The notes below the pieces were generated by a model. The model saw only the letters and a program-made list of their open reading frames with translations, searched no databases and was not told where the DNA came from. From Isoetes taiwanensis (Eukaryota > Streptophyta > Lycopodiopsida > Isoetales > Isoetaceae): a DNA stretch of 64,000 nucleotides. Numbering within the stretch: the stretch's first letter is position 1; each line of letters opens with the position of its first letter. Both the position numbers and the translations under genes were made by a program. Of the stretch, positions 1 to 11,416 are shown one piece after another. The stretch spans positions 9,063,141-9,127,140 of the forward strand of contig JAJEKV010000023.1 in NCBI GenBank assembly GCA_021234155.1, written 5' to 3'.

Positions 1-1
1 G

Positions 2-193
2 GTTCAACATTCTAGAACCAAGCACATTGACATACATCATCATTTCATTCGAGATAAAGTGGAAAAGGGGGAGATAAATGTGACGTATATTCCCGCTCAG
101 CTTCAACAGGCAGATGTGCTGACAAAGGTTCTATCTGAGCCTAAACTAGTGGCTGCAAAGAATTTAGTAGGGATTATAGACCGTAAAGGCTAA
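2..193 (+). CDS. Ty1/copia polyprotein, C-terminal end (partial)
   Basis: The open frame enters from the left edge and ends at TAA 191-193. It reads HSRTKHIDIHHHFIRDKV, then YIPAQLQQADVLTK. The HSRTKHIDI..HFIRD and ADxLTK blocks mark the end of the RNase H domain of Ty1/copia polyproteins. RNase H removes the RNA template during reverse transcription in the virus-like particle. The visible part has no stop or frameshift. A polypurine tract and an LTR follow directly, as expected for the 3' end of a full element whose body lies outside the window. The family assignment is confident; activity cannot be judged. Confidence 0.93.
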   Translation, partial: VQHSRTKHIDIHHHFIRDKVEKGEINVTYIPAQLQQADVLTKVLSEPKLVAAKNLVGIIDRKG

Positions 194-203
194 AGGGGGA
201 GAT
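192..203 (+). promoter_or_regulatory. Polypurine tract of the copia element
   Basis: The run AAAGGGGGAGAT lies immediately after the pol stop codon and just before the LTR's TG. This is the position and composition of the plus-strand primer of LTR retrotransposons. Confidence 0.8.
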
Positions 204-954
204 TGTTGAATTTAGCCTTTACGATTGAAAAGGGGAAGACGTGTACACGTGGCATATTGCTGGAAAGCGGTGGATTATCTGCAACCGTAGGAACAGGTGA
301 AGGCAACGGACGCGGTAGACGAACAAGAGAAAAAGGGGATCGAACAGACAAAGGAAGAGCAAGGAGTATTGTGGTGTGGGGGAGTCGGCAGGATCAGGGG
401 AAGGAGGAATCAACAGATAAGAGCAAGAAGGCGGCAAGGTTGAGAAGGGAGGCCGGAAGAACAGATCGGGAGCAGAATACCAGAAACGTGCTTGGGCTGT
501 CGGATCTGACTGAAGACAGGTCAGGGGGTCTCAGGAGTTGCCGATTTCTGCAGAGGCAGACCAGTGGGCTTCGGAATCATTGAGAGCAACAGCCTGGAGG
601 TTTTCTGCCCATGGGAAAGCACCCTTAGAGTGCCGAAATGCTGTTTAAAGCCTCAGATGTTTGCCATAGGATGGAAATCCAGTAGAACTTCCCCTGTTTT
701 ACGCCCAATACTTCCCTGTTTTTTGTCACAAATCATTCTTCTACGTTTGAATTGAGCAAGATCGATTTTTGAGGTAGAAAAATGGCCTCGTAATTTTGCA
801 CAAATCAAAAGACCGTAACATGTTTTACTCGGCAAAAAGTTGCACCAAGCTCCTGTCTTATCACTAAATTCCATAATAACCGTTCTTATTCAGCAGAGCA
901 ACCGGAGAGGATAGTCTTTCATGTCCTTTTCTATAAAACGGTTGATCTTCAACA
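204..954 (+). repeat. 3' LTR of the copia element
   Basis: The LTR begins TGTTGAA right after the polypurine tract and ends TTCAACA at 948-954. These are perfect 7-bp terminal inverted repeats in the TG..CA form, giving 751 bp. It is purine-rich in the first 350 bp. The short open frames inside it (for example 203-583) are not supported as genes. The 5' LTR is outside the window, so the right boundary rests only on the matching termini. Confidence 0.72.
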
Positions 955-1963
955 AAGTCGGTACATTCACAAATAATATCTGAGATAGCTACAACTATGG
1001 ATGTTCGAAATTGATTCCTTGATGCTTACCTGCTTTCCAATGAATATTTGCTGAATAGTATCGTGTGAAATATTACGTCAAGGAAAGTGTGTGTGTATTC
1101 TTGTTTTTTAACCAATGAATGGCTGCCACGTGGAAACCATTCTATCCCAGAATGACAAATGGGTTTGCCATTCTGAGATGACCTATAACAGCCAGTTACA
1201 ACGTAAATTATACAGTCTCTAAAACCTGTTAAATTTACACAGTAAAATTTATACACATAAAACCTGTTACACAGCAAATTTACACAGTAAAATCCAGTGA
1301 CATTTACACAGTAAATTTATACAGTCTTTAAAGCCTGTTACAAAACTGTATTCTTCTGTTATGAAATTGTGTTCATCAACTATTAAGCTGCACTGATTAC
1401 ACTTTGCACTTATGACATTTGCCATAAATTGCATAAACTGCGCTGATTACACTTTGCAAGCAGGCTGATGAATTAGCAGCCCAGCCAACCAACAAAATTC
1501 GCTAACAACCAACAAAATTCGCTAACAACAAATGCAGCCAAGCCAAGCAACCAAGAAAATTTGCCAGCAACAAAGTCTCCCAATTGTGTTCGCTGTACTT
1601 GCAATATGAAAATTAGAACATACTATTACGATCAAATGAATGTAAATACTAAATCAGATATTCCCATATCAATTATTTCTTGGATTGATATTGATAGTAA
1701 AAGAACAATTGTTGTAAACAATTTTACTACGTTTTTCTGCCTCCACGCACATCTTCTCCAACACATCAGCATCAGGCCAGATCGTTTCATTTATTAGTTT
1801 ATCGTGAGGATCACCCATTTGACTATCTCCCGCTTCCATCACTCGCTTACCTTCACCAACATTACCTACTAAAATTAAACAACAAAATCACTACTCATAC
1901 CATATCATAAACTCAACTACTAAATTAAACGAAGAAATTGTACCTATTTTCTGAAGAGCAGTT
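955..1963. other. Gene-free AT-rich spacer with short tandem repeats
   Basis: No supported gene was seen. About 1195-1345 is a degenerate array of short units built on 'ttacacagtaaaatt' and 'cctgtta'. Positions 1486-1530 hold a near-perfect tandem copy of a 20-bp unit (ccaacaaaattcgctaacaa). A 'ctgattacactttgca' motif occurs twice, near 1394 and 1442. Confidence 0.6.
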
Positions 1964-2117
1964 ATGCCAACGCCAACACTTGGAACAGTACTCACACGGC
2001 TGCTACGATCAGGGGCAGGATTTTGTACTAAGGAAAACGAATGCCAACGCCAATACTTGGAACAGTACTCACACAGCTGCTACGATCAGGGGCAGGATTT
2101 TGTACTAAGGAAAACGA
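1964..2117 (-). repeat. 77-bp tandem duplication containing an exon-like unit
   Basis: Positions 1964-2040 and 2041-2117 are two copies of one 77-bp unit differing at a few bases. On the minus strand each copy has a pyrimidine-rich CCTTAG acceptor-like end, then a frame reading LQNPAPDRSS.VSTVPS. This resembles the VQNPA...SCV..RPS stretch at the end of the adjacent recombinase frame near 2190-2250. The array therefore looks like duplicated copies of that gene's last exon. Confidence 0.7.
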
Positions 2118-4037
2118 AAAGTTACTAAGTGTAGCATACAAAATAATACAATATACCAAAGCTTACATGTTCTCACATTGGTAATAGCATTTATAGCGCT
2201 TGGACGAGCAGTCACACAACTGGTAGGATTAATGGCAGGATTTTGTACCTGTATTAAGGCATCTTCATAGCGCAATGTACCTCCAGAAGCTATAACAGCC
2301 ATGGCAGCGACAACCCTGACATCCCCACTTTGGTCATATCGTTTATATGCATCTATACTCTTATGTCCTGTTATTTCCATGCCAACATCTTCTGGTACGC
2401 CTGCAGCCTGCAACCAAGTGATGGATGATGCCCTACAAGACTTATTGTCATAATCGTCACCTAATCCAGCATTCGTAGCCATTTGTTTAAGCCATTTCCT
2501 CATCGTTCCTTCAGAAGAGTGATTTGTACTATACCAAAGAAGAGTGATTTGTACTATACCAAACATGAGAGGTATGCCTGTTAATCGGTGTTGAAAACAC
2601 GTACCTGCCACCAAACTCGTCATCCACCTCATAGAGCGCTAAATGGCTCTTAAGACATTGCCAAGTATAAAGAACATCACTTTCCCTACATTTTACAGTA
2701 GCCCTAAAATCTTCCGATTTATAATGGTTCTTATCAACATGGTGATTTTTGCTAATAGTCTCAGAAAATGCAAGATGCTTGCCAAAAGCATCTTCATCAA
2801 ACCAGAACATAGCATCCCGTAGCTTCGCTAACTCGTTTCCACCTCGCACAAGAAATCTAGACATGCAATAGTATCCAAACCGTCTTTGCAAGCCATATGG
2901 CGTATTCACCTGATGCGCTTCATGAGCTAAGATAAATGCCTCATCTGCAGCAGTAAGAATCTTGGATTTCTTATGCTGATTTACCTTTCTAGCTTTACCA
3001 GATCTTTGCATCGCTACTTCCAAATTGACTACCGCTTGTAGAAAGAAAGGATGGCTCATGATGTCGAATGGCATCTCTGGATTACTTGATTGAACAGACC
3101 TGCGGTTTCTCTCCATCCGGATCATACGATTGAAGCATAAAAACAAGGCCCGCAACCTGCACAATACTAAGATTAGCAACACACAAGAAATGGAAATATA
3201 AAAAATAAAAACATAATAAATAAACAAATATACAAACAACGTACGTTTCTGGAGGGAATAAAGTGCCATCAAGACGTTGAATCTGCAAGATAAATGTCTC
3301 GAGCATGCCTGCAAACTCCTTCAAATCTAAAGCTTCAATTGGGATATCTATGCTAAACCCTTTAGCAGATCTCCAAGCATCAAATCTGCGTCGTGCCCAT
3401 CCATCCTTCTCTTCAGAATTATTGTCACCGCCTTTTGCAATAAGCCTCTGTATTTCATCATCTATTTCCAATAATGGACCACATTTTAGGATTGTTTTTG
3501 CATGTGGACGCTTCTTTCTTGTTGCAGGGGCTGCTGTAACTACTGCAACAGTAGCAACAGGTGGACAAGTACTAGGCAAAGGCACTACAGCAACAGCAAG
3601 TGGACAAGTACTAGGCAAAGGCAGCGAATGCACTACTATCTCATCCTCCCTAGCAACCGAATGTACCACAATCTCCTCTTCCCTAGCAGGGCTTGGAAAC
3701 TGTGAAAGATCAAGGGAAAACCTGGGAGTAGCATCACAAGATTTGCTCACAATATTGCTGCCAACAGCAACATTCTCAGGCTAACTATGCACATAATCAA
3801 AGCCACAGGTAGAGGCGATTTGTCCAATATTAGGAATATTACTAACAACATTACATGGAATCTCTGTCAATGGCAGCAATGCACCTAAAAACTACAAAGA
3901 ATTAACATAATGAAAACAAAGTAGCATTACAAATTTAAGAAAAACTTACCTCTACCTCTACCACGACCTCTACCACAACATGCAAGATCTCTACGGCCAG
4001 TACGGCTACCACGAGCTCCAGATTGTTGAAGCATATC
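2041..4037 (-). pseudogene. Tyrosine recombinase-like gene (Crypton/ZMYM-type), frameshifted
   Basis: The minus-strand gene can be assembled across two convincing introns: 3885-3949 (GTAAGT..TAG) and 3157-3244 (GTACGT..CAG). The product starts with an RG-rich stretch (CCGRGRGRGRG). It then has a WARRRFDAWR...LDGTLFPPET helical region like the N-terminal part of Crypton-derived ZMYM/KIAA1958 proteins, then FLVRGGNELAKLRD. The C-terminal part has the tyrosine-recombinase pattern: CRASS, ITGHKS and AYKRYD supply R, H and the nucleophilic Y. Such enzymes cut and rejoin DNA through a 3'-phosphotyrosine. Two lesions are visible. One is an in-frame TAG at 3781-3783. The other is a 25-bp tandem duplication (2513-2537 and 2538-2562) that shifts frame before the catalytic domain. 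The family call rests on motif memory, not a search. It could be a mobile element or a domesticated gene. Confidence 0.65.
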
Positions 4038-5564
4038 CTGAAAATTTGTAACAGCAGGAAACAATAAAATCACTTATAAAAACTCATAAAAAACCTACAA
4101 GAACTAGAAGATCTAACAGCAGCTTGCCTTTACCAATAAGAAACTTATAAGCTACAGAAAAATACTTACAGCTAAAAGAATGTACAGAATGTACAGTCGA
4201 AAATGCACTCCAAAATTACTACAGCCTAGTAGCTTTAAGAAGCTTGAAGAACTCACACGAAACCTACAAGAACCAACAGCCTAAGAACAGATTACAAAAA
4301 GAAATTTAAGCTAAGGGGAAAAAGACTTACAGGTAAATGAGTCTACACTGAAAAATGCACTCCAAACTCGAATACTACAGCCTAGAATGCTTTTGAACCT
4401 TACGAACTCGGATCCTTAGGGCTTAGAATGAAGAAAATGCCTGGGAAGAATGCCTCAAATCAACAAGAATGCCTCAAATCAACAAGAATCTGCCTCGAAA
4501 GCAACAAGAATCGCCATAGCTGCACCATTTGCGCCATGGCCGGATCATCACTAGCTGGGCGCCATATCTGCGCCAAAATCCTCCCTCCAGCCGAAATCTC
4601 CCTTCTCTTCTTTCCTTGACGTCGTGGAATGGGAAAAGGTCGCCCATTCCCGACGTGGCAGGGCCAGCTGGCTACCGCCAGCAGCCGGCGGCGCCGGCTC
4701 CGCCGACGCCAAATTCTTGTATACATAAAAAATTAAGAAAATATTGCTCGCAAAAATGCCAATGCTTTGAAGTATTTGTTTAAGGTGATTGACGCGATGG
4801 CATGTCCAATACCATCCTTTAAAGTATTTGATGAGTCGAAGATACCACGTTTGAATTTCGAATTTCAGGTATTTACAAGTGGAATATCCAATATAGTTTT
4901 GATAATAAGGCAAGTCAAATGCACAAAAAATGAGTAAATAAAAACCCAATGTATAAGGCAAGTGCAATACCTTGATTGGTTAAAAAAACAAGACACTTGT
5001 ATACAAAATAGAAATAGGATCGTGGTTATTGCCTGGCATGCATTATAGTGATGCCATGTGTCTGTCCCCTCCACAGCAGAATGGAAGCAAGGTTACTTCA
5101 TTCTGCTCGACCGGCTGCGCAGGTAATTTCTTTAGGGTTTCTATTGCGCCGCCAAGCTTCTCGTTTGTAGCTTGCTCTTTGCATCTCACAGATCTTCCCT
5201 TCTCTTGCAGGTATTCCCTTCGCTTGCAGATCTTCCCTTCGTTTGCAGATAGAACTCCGTAGCAGGGAAAGTTTGCCGGATTTCATCTTTGAAAATGCTC
5301 CAGCCGATGGCAGGTAAAACTCTGTAGGTAAAACTCAGCAAGATTTCATCTTCTAGAGCTATGCAAAAGAATCAGTGATGGATTCTCTGTTTTTGCCGAA
5401 TGCTCTGTTTTAAATCCCCTCTGTTTGCCAGATCCTCTGTTTCGATCCTTTGCTTTTGCAAGAACTCTGTTTTTGCCGAATCTACGGATGTGTAAGCTTC
5501 TGTTTTACTTCGAAGCCTCTAGTTTTGTCGAATCTCTGAACCCCTCCCCTATTTCTATTTTGCA
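4038..5564. other. Spacer without a supported gene
   Basis: Positions 4038-4420 look like further intron or leader of the minus-strand recombinase locus but contain no clear exon. Positions 4490-4720 are markedly GC-rich with overlapping open frames on both strands and no recognised domain; this could be promoter or first-exon sequence. Positions 5192-5248 carry three imperfect copies of a 'cttcccttcgcttgcag' unit. Confidence 0.45.
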
Positions 5565-5679
5565 GGGGAATGGAGGTTGGTCCTCTATTCCTGATTTTGC
5601 AGATGACCCACTCCCGGCTAACGCCGGTCGCAAAACCCCACCTGCAAAACCAGGAATGGAGTCCCAACCTCCATTCCCC
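5565..5679. repeat. Foldback hairpin, 38-bp arms
   Basis: The left arm 5565-5602 (ggggaatggaggttgg...ttttgcag) is the inverse of 5642-5679 (ctgcaaaac...ccattcccc) with about five mismatches. The loop is 39 nt and itself contains ccggctaacgccgg. A further copy of the right arm lies at 5731-5768. It could be a small MITE-like element or a transcribed hairpin; no target duplication was identified. Confidence 0.75.
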
Positions 5680-5826
5680 TATACGTTATATTGGACATGT
5701 ATGAACATTGATGCATCGCCATATTCCCACCTGCAAAACCGGGAATGGAGTCCCAACCTCCATTCCCCTATACGTTATACGTTATATACTGGACATGTAT
5801 GAACATTGATGCATTGACATATTTGT
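5637..5826. repeat. Tandem duplication of ~90-95 bp
   Basis: Two copies of 'cccacctgcaaaacc.ggaatgg...ctatacgtta...ggacatgtatgaacattgatgca' start near 5637 and 5728. The second carries an extra 'tacgtta' slippage unit. The duplication copies the right arm of the adjacent hairpin. Confidence 0.85.
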
Positions 5827-5877
5827 TCGACTCTTGTAAAGTCTCTAGCAACACGCAAAAAAATGCTACTATCCGGT

Positions 5878-5972
5878 AATGGGCAAAATGGCGACTTTGC
5901 CTAAGCAAAGGTATAGGGCATGGCAAAATGGCGACTCTTCCTAAGCAAAGGTACAATGGCCTGGCAAAGATA
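5878..5972. repeat. Imperfect tandem repeat, ~50-bp unit
   Basis: 'ggcaaaatggcgact.t.cctaagcaaaggta' occurs twice, near 5881 and 5922, followed by a partial third copy 'ggcaaagata'. Confidence 0.7.
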
Positions 5973-7006
5973 TAATTTAAAACATATTTTGGAGATGCTC
6001 TAATGCCCCCCTTGTGTTGTAATAGTGATTTCTTATTCTTTGTCGATATTAACCCGGGGTGATTTGGAAAGTCAATCAATTATTCTTGCCAAAAAGGTAC
6101 CGTACTCTCATGAGCTTTGCCGAACTACTCCAACAGAATCTCCAATAGTCATGTACATCACCCATCTTGGCTTATCTATGTCATAACGATGCAAATCCAT
6201 TGAGAGCTACTAGATGTCGACTGCATACTCTTAATTTGAATGTAAAGTTGATATGAAGATAACATGTATGACAATAACCTGACATGCTAGAGTGTTCGAA
6301 CACCTAGCATTTATGCAGAACGTTTGACATTGGGATTTTATGGTATCACACAATGCGAGACTTATTTCATAAAAAGAGAAGCATCAAATCTAAAAACTAT
6401 ATCGTATTGTTATAGTGCCATAATGTGCATTGCTCATCAATAATGCTATTAAAAGTTAAATTGGACATGTGTGGATATCCTCCTGAGTAAGGAGGTGGAT
6501 GCTTCTAGAAATTGATGGCGAGGTGCATTGTGGATATAATCTCGCACGAACATGTTGTTGCTTATAATAAAAATTTAACCAATTGTGACTCTTCTTGAAA
6601 GTATTGGTGCAAGATGTATTGTAGTTGGAGGAACATGAACTTGACGACCTAGCTAAAGTTTGTCAAGAACATCTGGATGATTTTACCACTAACTATCGAT
6701 AGGATTATGGGTTTTCTATCCTCTAAAACCATAGTTGTAGGATTTTCATCATCTATTTTTAGTAACCTTTAGGCAGCAACATAATGCTTTTATAAGCATG
6801 TGGCCTGTATCTACGAAACTCAGCTACAAATCATAAACGTTGGTCTAGAACATGGAGTTTTAAAACCTGCCAATGGGACTCCACATGGTTTGTCATATCT
6901 ACTGTGTTCAAACAGCCATCCAAACCTTTGCCACATGCCATCCTGTAATGATCCTGGCCACATGACAGCCTAGTATATGTATATATGCATGTAGGTACAA
7001 ATGTTT
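5973..7006. other. AT-rich spacer, no gene seen
   Basis: No open frame with a recognisable domain, RNA gene or long repeat was seen on either strand. Confidence 0.5.
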
Positions 7007-7892
7007 GCATCAAGGTGGCTGAGGAGGCCAGAGTTTGCAAAGGACTGCATCAATTTATCTCTTAAGTGGGGATATCTACTGATTTAATTGAGTTGCATAA
7101 GCTGTTGTGAATGGAGAGATACATGTTTTTGGATAAACAATTCATTGTGTATAGTTTGCGGGTGAAGGTTATATTTGGTTTATCTAAGATTATTGTGCTG
7201 GCATGACTAATCTGCCTTTGTGAAGGACCTTCTGGGGGGAGGGGGGTACATGATGTACTCTGCATGAATGTAGTATTAGAATTTTGTCTATATCATTTCG
7301 CAGTTGGAGAGGCTGTTTAAGAAGAGTGTATTAAGATCGATTTAATGTGAGAAGAATCTATTGAAAACTCTACTGAAGATCAATTTTTGCAAAGCCATTG
7401 TGAGGGTAATTGGGTATCACATGCAAACTGAAGAAGTTGATTGAAAAGGATCAGATTTTGGTTTGGACAAGACCAATTTTTAGGCTAAAGGTGCCAATTT
7501 GATCATGATTGCTACTTTTGTAATGTGTATTGATTTCTGCGAGAATCTACTAAAAGATGGGAAACATGAAATAGTATAAGACATATCAAAATCTAATTTG
7601 CAGGTAAGGGGCCAATTGGTTGTAAAATACCTAGATTTGAAGAATCGATGTCTTTTAGAGGCTCCCCACGATGATGTCGGATTTGGAACAACCTATCTTT
7701 TTGTTGTTTAGATCTGCTTTCTTTGTGGTTTGTTACATTGTTGTTGCCATATTTGCTAATAACTAAATGGAAGATTAAACTGTTCACCCATACTATCATT
7801 TTTTTAAGTATTCATACCAACCTAGATCTAGTCTTTTTGCAAGTTAGACAAGGTCCTGAGTTGCAAGGAGGGTCAACTCAGCAGATGATAGT
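7007..7892 (+). repeat. Old LTR-element end, copy 1
   Basis: This stretch aligns along most of its length with 8228-8990. Shared blocks run from 'tgcatcaaggtgg.tgaggaggc' through 'ttaagatcgattta.tgtgagaagaatct' to 'ttgctaataacta.atg.aagattaaa'. A 'KFAKDCINL'-like reading near 7030 may be the decayed end of a pol gene. The right end (gcaagttagacaaggtcctgag...) is also found near 19040-19060 on the opposite strand, so the sequence is repetitive. It is followed by a primer-binding-site-like sequence. I read it as an old LTR of a decayed retroelement. Confidence 0.5.
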
Positions 7893-7904
7893 TGGTGCCA
7901 GAGC
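7893..7904 (+). promoter_or_regulatory. Possible degenerate primer binding site
   Basis: TGGTGCCAGAGC differs by two bases from TGGTATCAGAGC, the initiator-tRNA-Met primer site that follows many plant LTRs. It lies just after the end of the copy-1 repeat. This is suggestive only. Confidence 0.4.
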
Positions 7905-8227
7905 ATAGTTGGGTATCAGTAGAAGGGATTGCAGACCGGATCCTTGGGTGTTGACACTGTGGATTAAGATCAATTTGAAGTCCTACGATGATGATAATAG
8001 TTCAAAAAACGATTGGAGATGGTATTCTCAGGAGAGGAGAAGAATCTAGAGGCTTTGTGGTTAGCATGAAAGTATGTCACAGGAGAATTCTCCATATAAA
8101 CAATGGAAGCAACTTATGACGCCCATGCATATAATATGAAGTTCATATAAGGAAAGAGTTCAGAAGAGCTTTCTAGGGACGTGAAGTTCTGAAGAGGCAA
8201 GAGCTTAGAAAATGCATCCAATGGATT

Positions 8228-8990
8228 GCATCAAGGTGGATGAGGAGGCTAAAGTTTGCAAAGGAATGCATCAATTTACCCCTCAGGCAGGGATTTCCAT
8301 AAGCTGTTGTAAATGGATAGCTATATGCTTTGGGTAAATGGTTTGTTGTGTATGGCTTGATGGTGGACGTTATCTTTGGTATATTTAAAGCTGTTTTGCT
8401 AGCATGATAATCTATTAGAAGCATTTGTAAACGACCTCCTAAGGCGAAGTTCTAGATGATAGGATTTGCATGATTATATCATTAGAATTTTGTATGTATT
8501 ATGGAGCAATTGGAGAGGCTACTTAAGAAAATCATATTAAGATCGATTTAGTGTGAGAAGAATCTTGTGCAAATTCTACTGAAGATCAAGTTTTGCCAAG
8601 CCATTGATAAGGTAATTGGATATCAAATCCTCGTGGTTGAAGGTGCTGGAAAAGTGAAGAAATTGATTTGAAAGGGTCAGATTTAGCATGGGCAAGCCGG
8701 CAAGGCCAACCTTGAAGCTAGAAGTGCTGAAACTTTTGTGATGTGTATTGGTTCCTGAAAGATGGAAAACATGGGATAATCTAAGAATAATCAGAATCAA
8801 ATTTGCAAGTAAAGAGCCGATTTGGATGTGAGACACCTAGATTGGAAGAGACGATGGACTTCCATGATGATGCCAGATTGGGAACGATATGTCTTTTTGT
8901 TGTTTACATTTGCTTTCTTTGTGCTTTATCAAATTGTTATTGTCTTATTTGCTAATAACTATATGAAAGATTAAATTCTTCACCAAATGC
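8228..8990 (+). repeat. Old LTR-element end, copy 2
   Basis: Diverged direct copy of 7007-7795, about 1.2 kb downstream, with many small indels. The upstream 'KFAKECINLPLRQGFP' reading is again present. The pair suggests a pol-end/LTR unit, a short internal remnant (7905-8227), then pol-end/LTR again. Confidence 0.5.
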
Positions 8991-9747
8991 ACGGAGGGTT
9001 GCCCTCCGTGACCCGAGAGTGACAACTCGAATTAAGGCATTAGATAGTATAGTTTTTGCAAGGAATCGACAACTTTGGTTGATACTCACATGCTTAATCC
9101 ACATGAAAACTGTTCAGATACGGAGAAATTCCATGCATGATTGTAATCAACCTCTTAGGTAAATCTACACTATAATGCTTATTATTTGAAAGCATATATA
9201 GGAAAAATGTGCCTTTTATTCAATCAACTTAAATCTTGACATGTTTTGATTAGGATTGATTTTCCTCATTGTCAAGATCTGTCAAGATCTCTAGATCTCT
9301 AGGATCACTGACTAATTTTTCTAGCATTGCTTTCTAATTGACAGTGCACTTTTCAGTGGCCTGCATTTGGCTCTTCTCAATGATGTTCTACTTGCTCTTT
9401 TTTGGTTAAGTTATATCATTGTGCATCTCATCTCAGTATTATAACTTTATTTGAATAGTGAGAGGTTCTCCCAACATTTCAATATTAAAACTCGTGTAAA
9501 ACTATGCTCTAGATACCTTAAAATCAACAAGCTCAATAATAAAACTCTGATGTGCAGTTTTGACCAAAATATAGATGGTTTCATGTCTCTATAAATCACA
9601 TCCTTATTGTGCAGATGCTACGAGAGAGTCTATAATCTTTATACATGTTTAGATAAATAAATAAAAAGTCACCTTTTTAAATGGATTTCTTTGAAATCAA
9701 TGCCCCAACCATTAAAATATTCCAACATTGCAACATAAATATGTAGC

Positions 9748-9860
9748 ATAATAACAGGGGGTTTTTTTTGTGTTTTTGTACGCTTTTCACAAAGGTTTTC
9801 CTAAGATTTCATGGCGTATTGGAATGGATGTACTAATGCGTACATCTAGAGTGCACCATT
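9748..9860 (+). repeat. Dispersed repeat family D, copy 1
   Basis: Begins 'tagcataataacaggggg', continues 'tgtgtttttgtacg', 'cacaaaggtttt' and ends near 'tctagagtgc'. Related copies lie at 12996-13115, 61881-61898 (edge only) and 63853-63965 (inverted). Boundaries are approximate; it could be a short non-autonomous element. Confidence 0.65.
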
Positions 9861-10062
9861 TCTTAGTGGTTGATTTAGCTTTTTTTTTTCAATGGTCCAA
9901 CATTCAAGGGCTCACAACAAAAGCCCTCTTTTTATTTTAGGGGCTGAACATGCAAGCCTCGTGGATAGCATGGCATTCTTGCAAAAAATTAATGTTCTTC
10001 TGATCAGAGTGGAAACAGATTTGGAGTGGAAGCGTATCTGAACAAGCATTTCATTTGGTTTG

Positions 10063-11416
10063 CATGTGCAGAAGAGCAGAAAGCTTTAGTGCAGAGGATG
10101 ATGCGGCCGGATGCTTGCTTCAGCAGTTTGTGCTACATATTCAAAGTTTCCAAGGCATGGTCTGGTGGGTTTCAAGGCAACAGTGTGTTGATATTCTTAT
10201 TGTCATGTGAGCAAATTTTAAGTGGTGAAATTGGCCTGGAGCTTGGCAACGAGGTCAGCAGGAATATTGAATATGAAAACATGCGGAGGGTTTATACGAG
10301 CCAACGAGATCCCTAACTTGTTCAGCCCTACAAAAGTCTGTACATTTAATCCGTTCACTGCAGACCCGAGCCTGTTGAATGCCGCTGGGTTTCTTAGCCT
10401 GGTGGACAAGAAATCTATGGACACTACTTCCCCAGCTGGCTTGCACGTCAAACCATTCACAGAGGTTCCTGTAAGTATATGTAAACAGATTCATTCATAG
10501 ACAATTACATGGAACCTGTGTCCTGAGTTAGATTCGGCCCAATCCAATCGGTTTTGCATCTGTTTTTGTAAGCTGCCATGTTCGAATGCTGAAACCCTAA
10601 AGTTGTGTTGCCATAGCCAGATCTCCTCAGCTTTTTCCCTGCAAAACCCTCCGAGATTTACGCGCTTAGCTATATGCTGGGACCATATAGTGATGAAATA
10701 GGGTTTTTTGATTTTAGAATTGGAATTCAGTTAATGCTTTGGAGGTTGGAAATCCAAGTTGTGCAGATTTGACATCTTCAAAAATAGTATCAGAGCTTGT
10801 GCCAGCATTGCCAAGAGATTCCTCGGAAATAATCTTGCCGGCAAATGACGAGAAAGCTATTGTTTTGTACAAGCCTGTTAACGAGCCCTTGTTTCCTGGT
10901 GGTCCGACAATGGGATCTTTGGAGCTACCTATATGGATTAATTCCAATATTTTTCCCAAAGGTGAGTGCCTTTTTATTTGCTTAACATGCTCAATTTTGA
11001 AGAATAGATCCTATGGTTATGCATTATTCACAGTGTCCCAAGCTTCGGGAGCTTCCGAAAAGCTTCCCAATCATATCGTGCGGTGGTTATTTTGAAAAAA
11101 GCAAGTACTTGTCAATGTGATGATTACCGGACATTGATTTTGAGGTAAAAAAAGAGGATAAAGATCTTCTTTGTAGTAGCATGGCAACCAATGAATTCAA
11201 GTGCAAATTGTTAGGCTTAATACGGTTGCAGGGAATCCTACAGATCAGTTCATGGAAGAAGATGACAATATGCTGATGGAAGAGGAGGATGAAATGGATG
11301 TGGTTGATGAGAATGTACAGCCTCAGATGTGCCAAACAGACGTGGATGCTCATAACCTGACACAACCTCTGGTTTTTGCTCAAGCACATGGTTGGCATGG
11401 TGGGATTTCAACATAA
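10063..11416 (+). CDS. 3' exons of an unrecognised spliced gene
   Basis: Three exons join in phase with good splice sites. The first ends at 10470 before GTAAGT and runs from about 10223. The second is 10718-10961 (acceptor ATTTTAG, donor GTGAGT). The third is 11232-11416 (acceptor GGTTGCAG), ending TAA. The joined frame reads ...FNPFTADPSLLNAAG..., then ELVPALPRDSSEIILPANDE, LYKPVNEPLFPGGP, WINSNIFPKG, and a very acidic tail (EEDDNMLMEEEDEMDVVDE) finishing AHGWHGGIST. An upstream exon near 10063-10167 (EEQKALVQRMMRPDACFSS) is plausible, but its intron would be only ~55 bp. I recognise no domain. The phase-consistent joins and absence of stops argue that this is, or recently was, a real gene. 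The acidic tail suggests a nuclear or chromatin protein, which is a guess. Confidence 0.6.

Noticed and set aside
203-583. 126-codon frame at the left edge
   Set aside because: Lies within the copia LTR; Arg/Gly-rich because the LTR is purine-rich.
9000-9030. 'ggagggttgccctccgtgaccc' hairpin as a foldback terminus
   Set aside because: Short inverted repeat without the family's arm sequence; could be chance.
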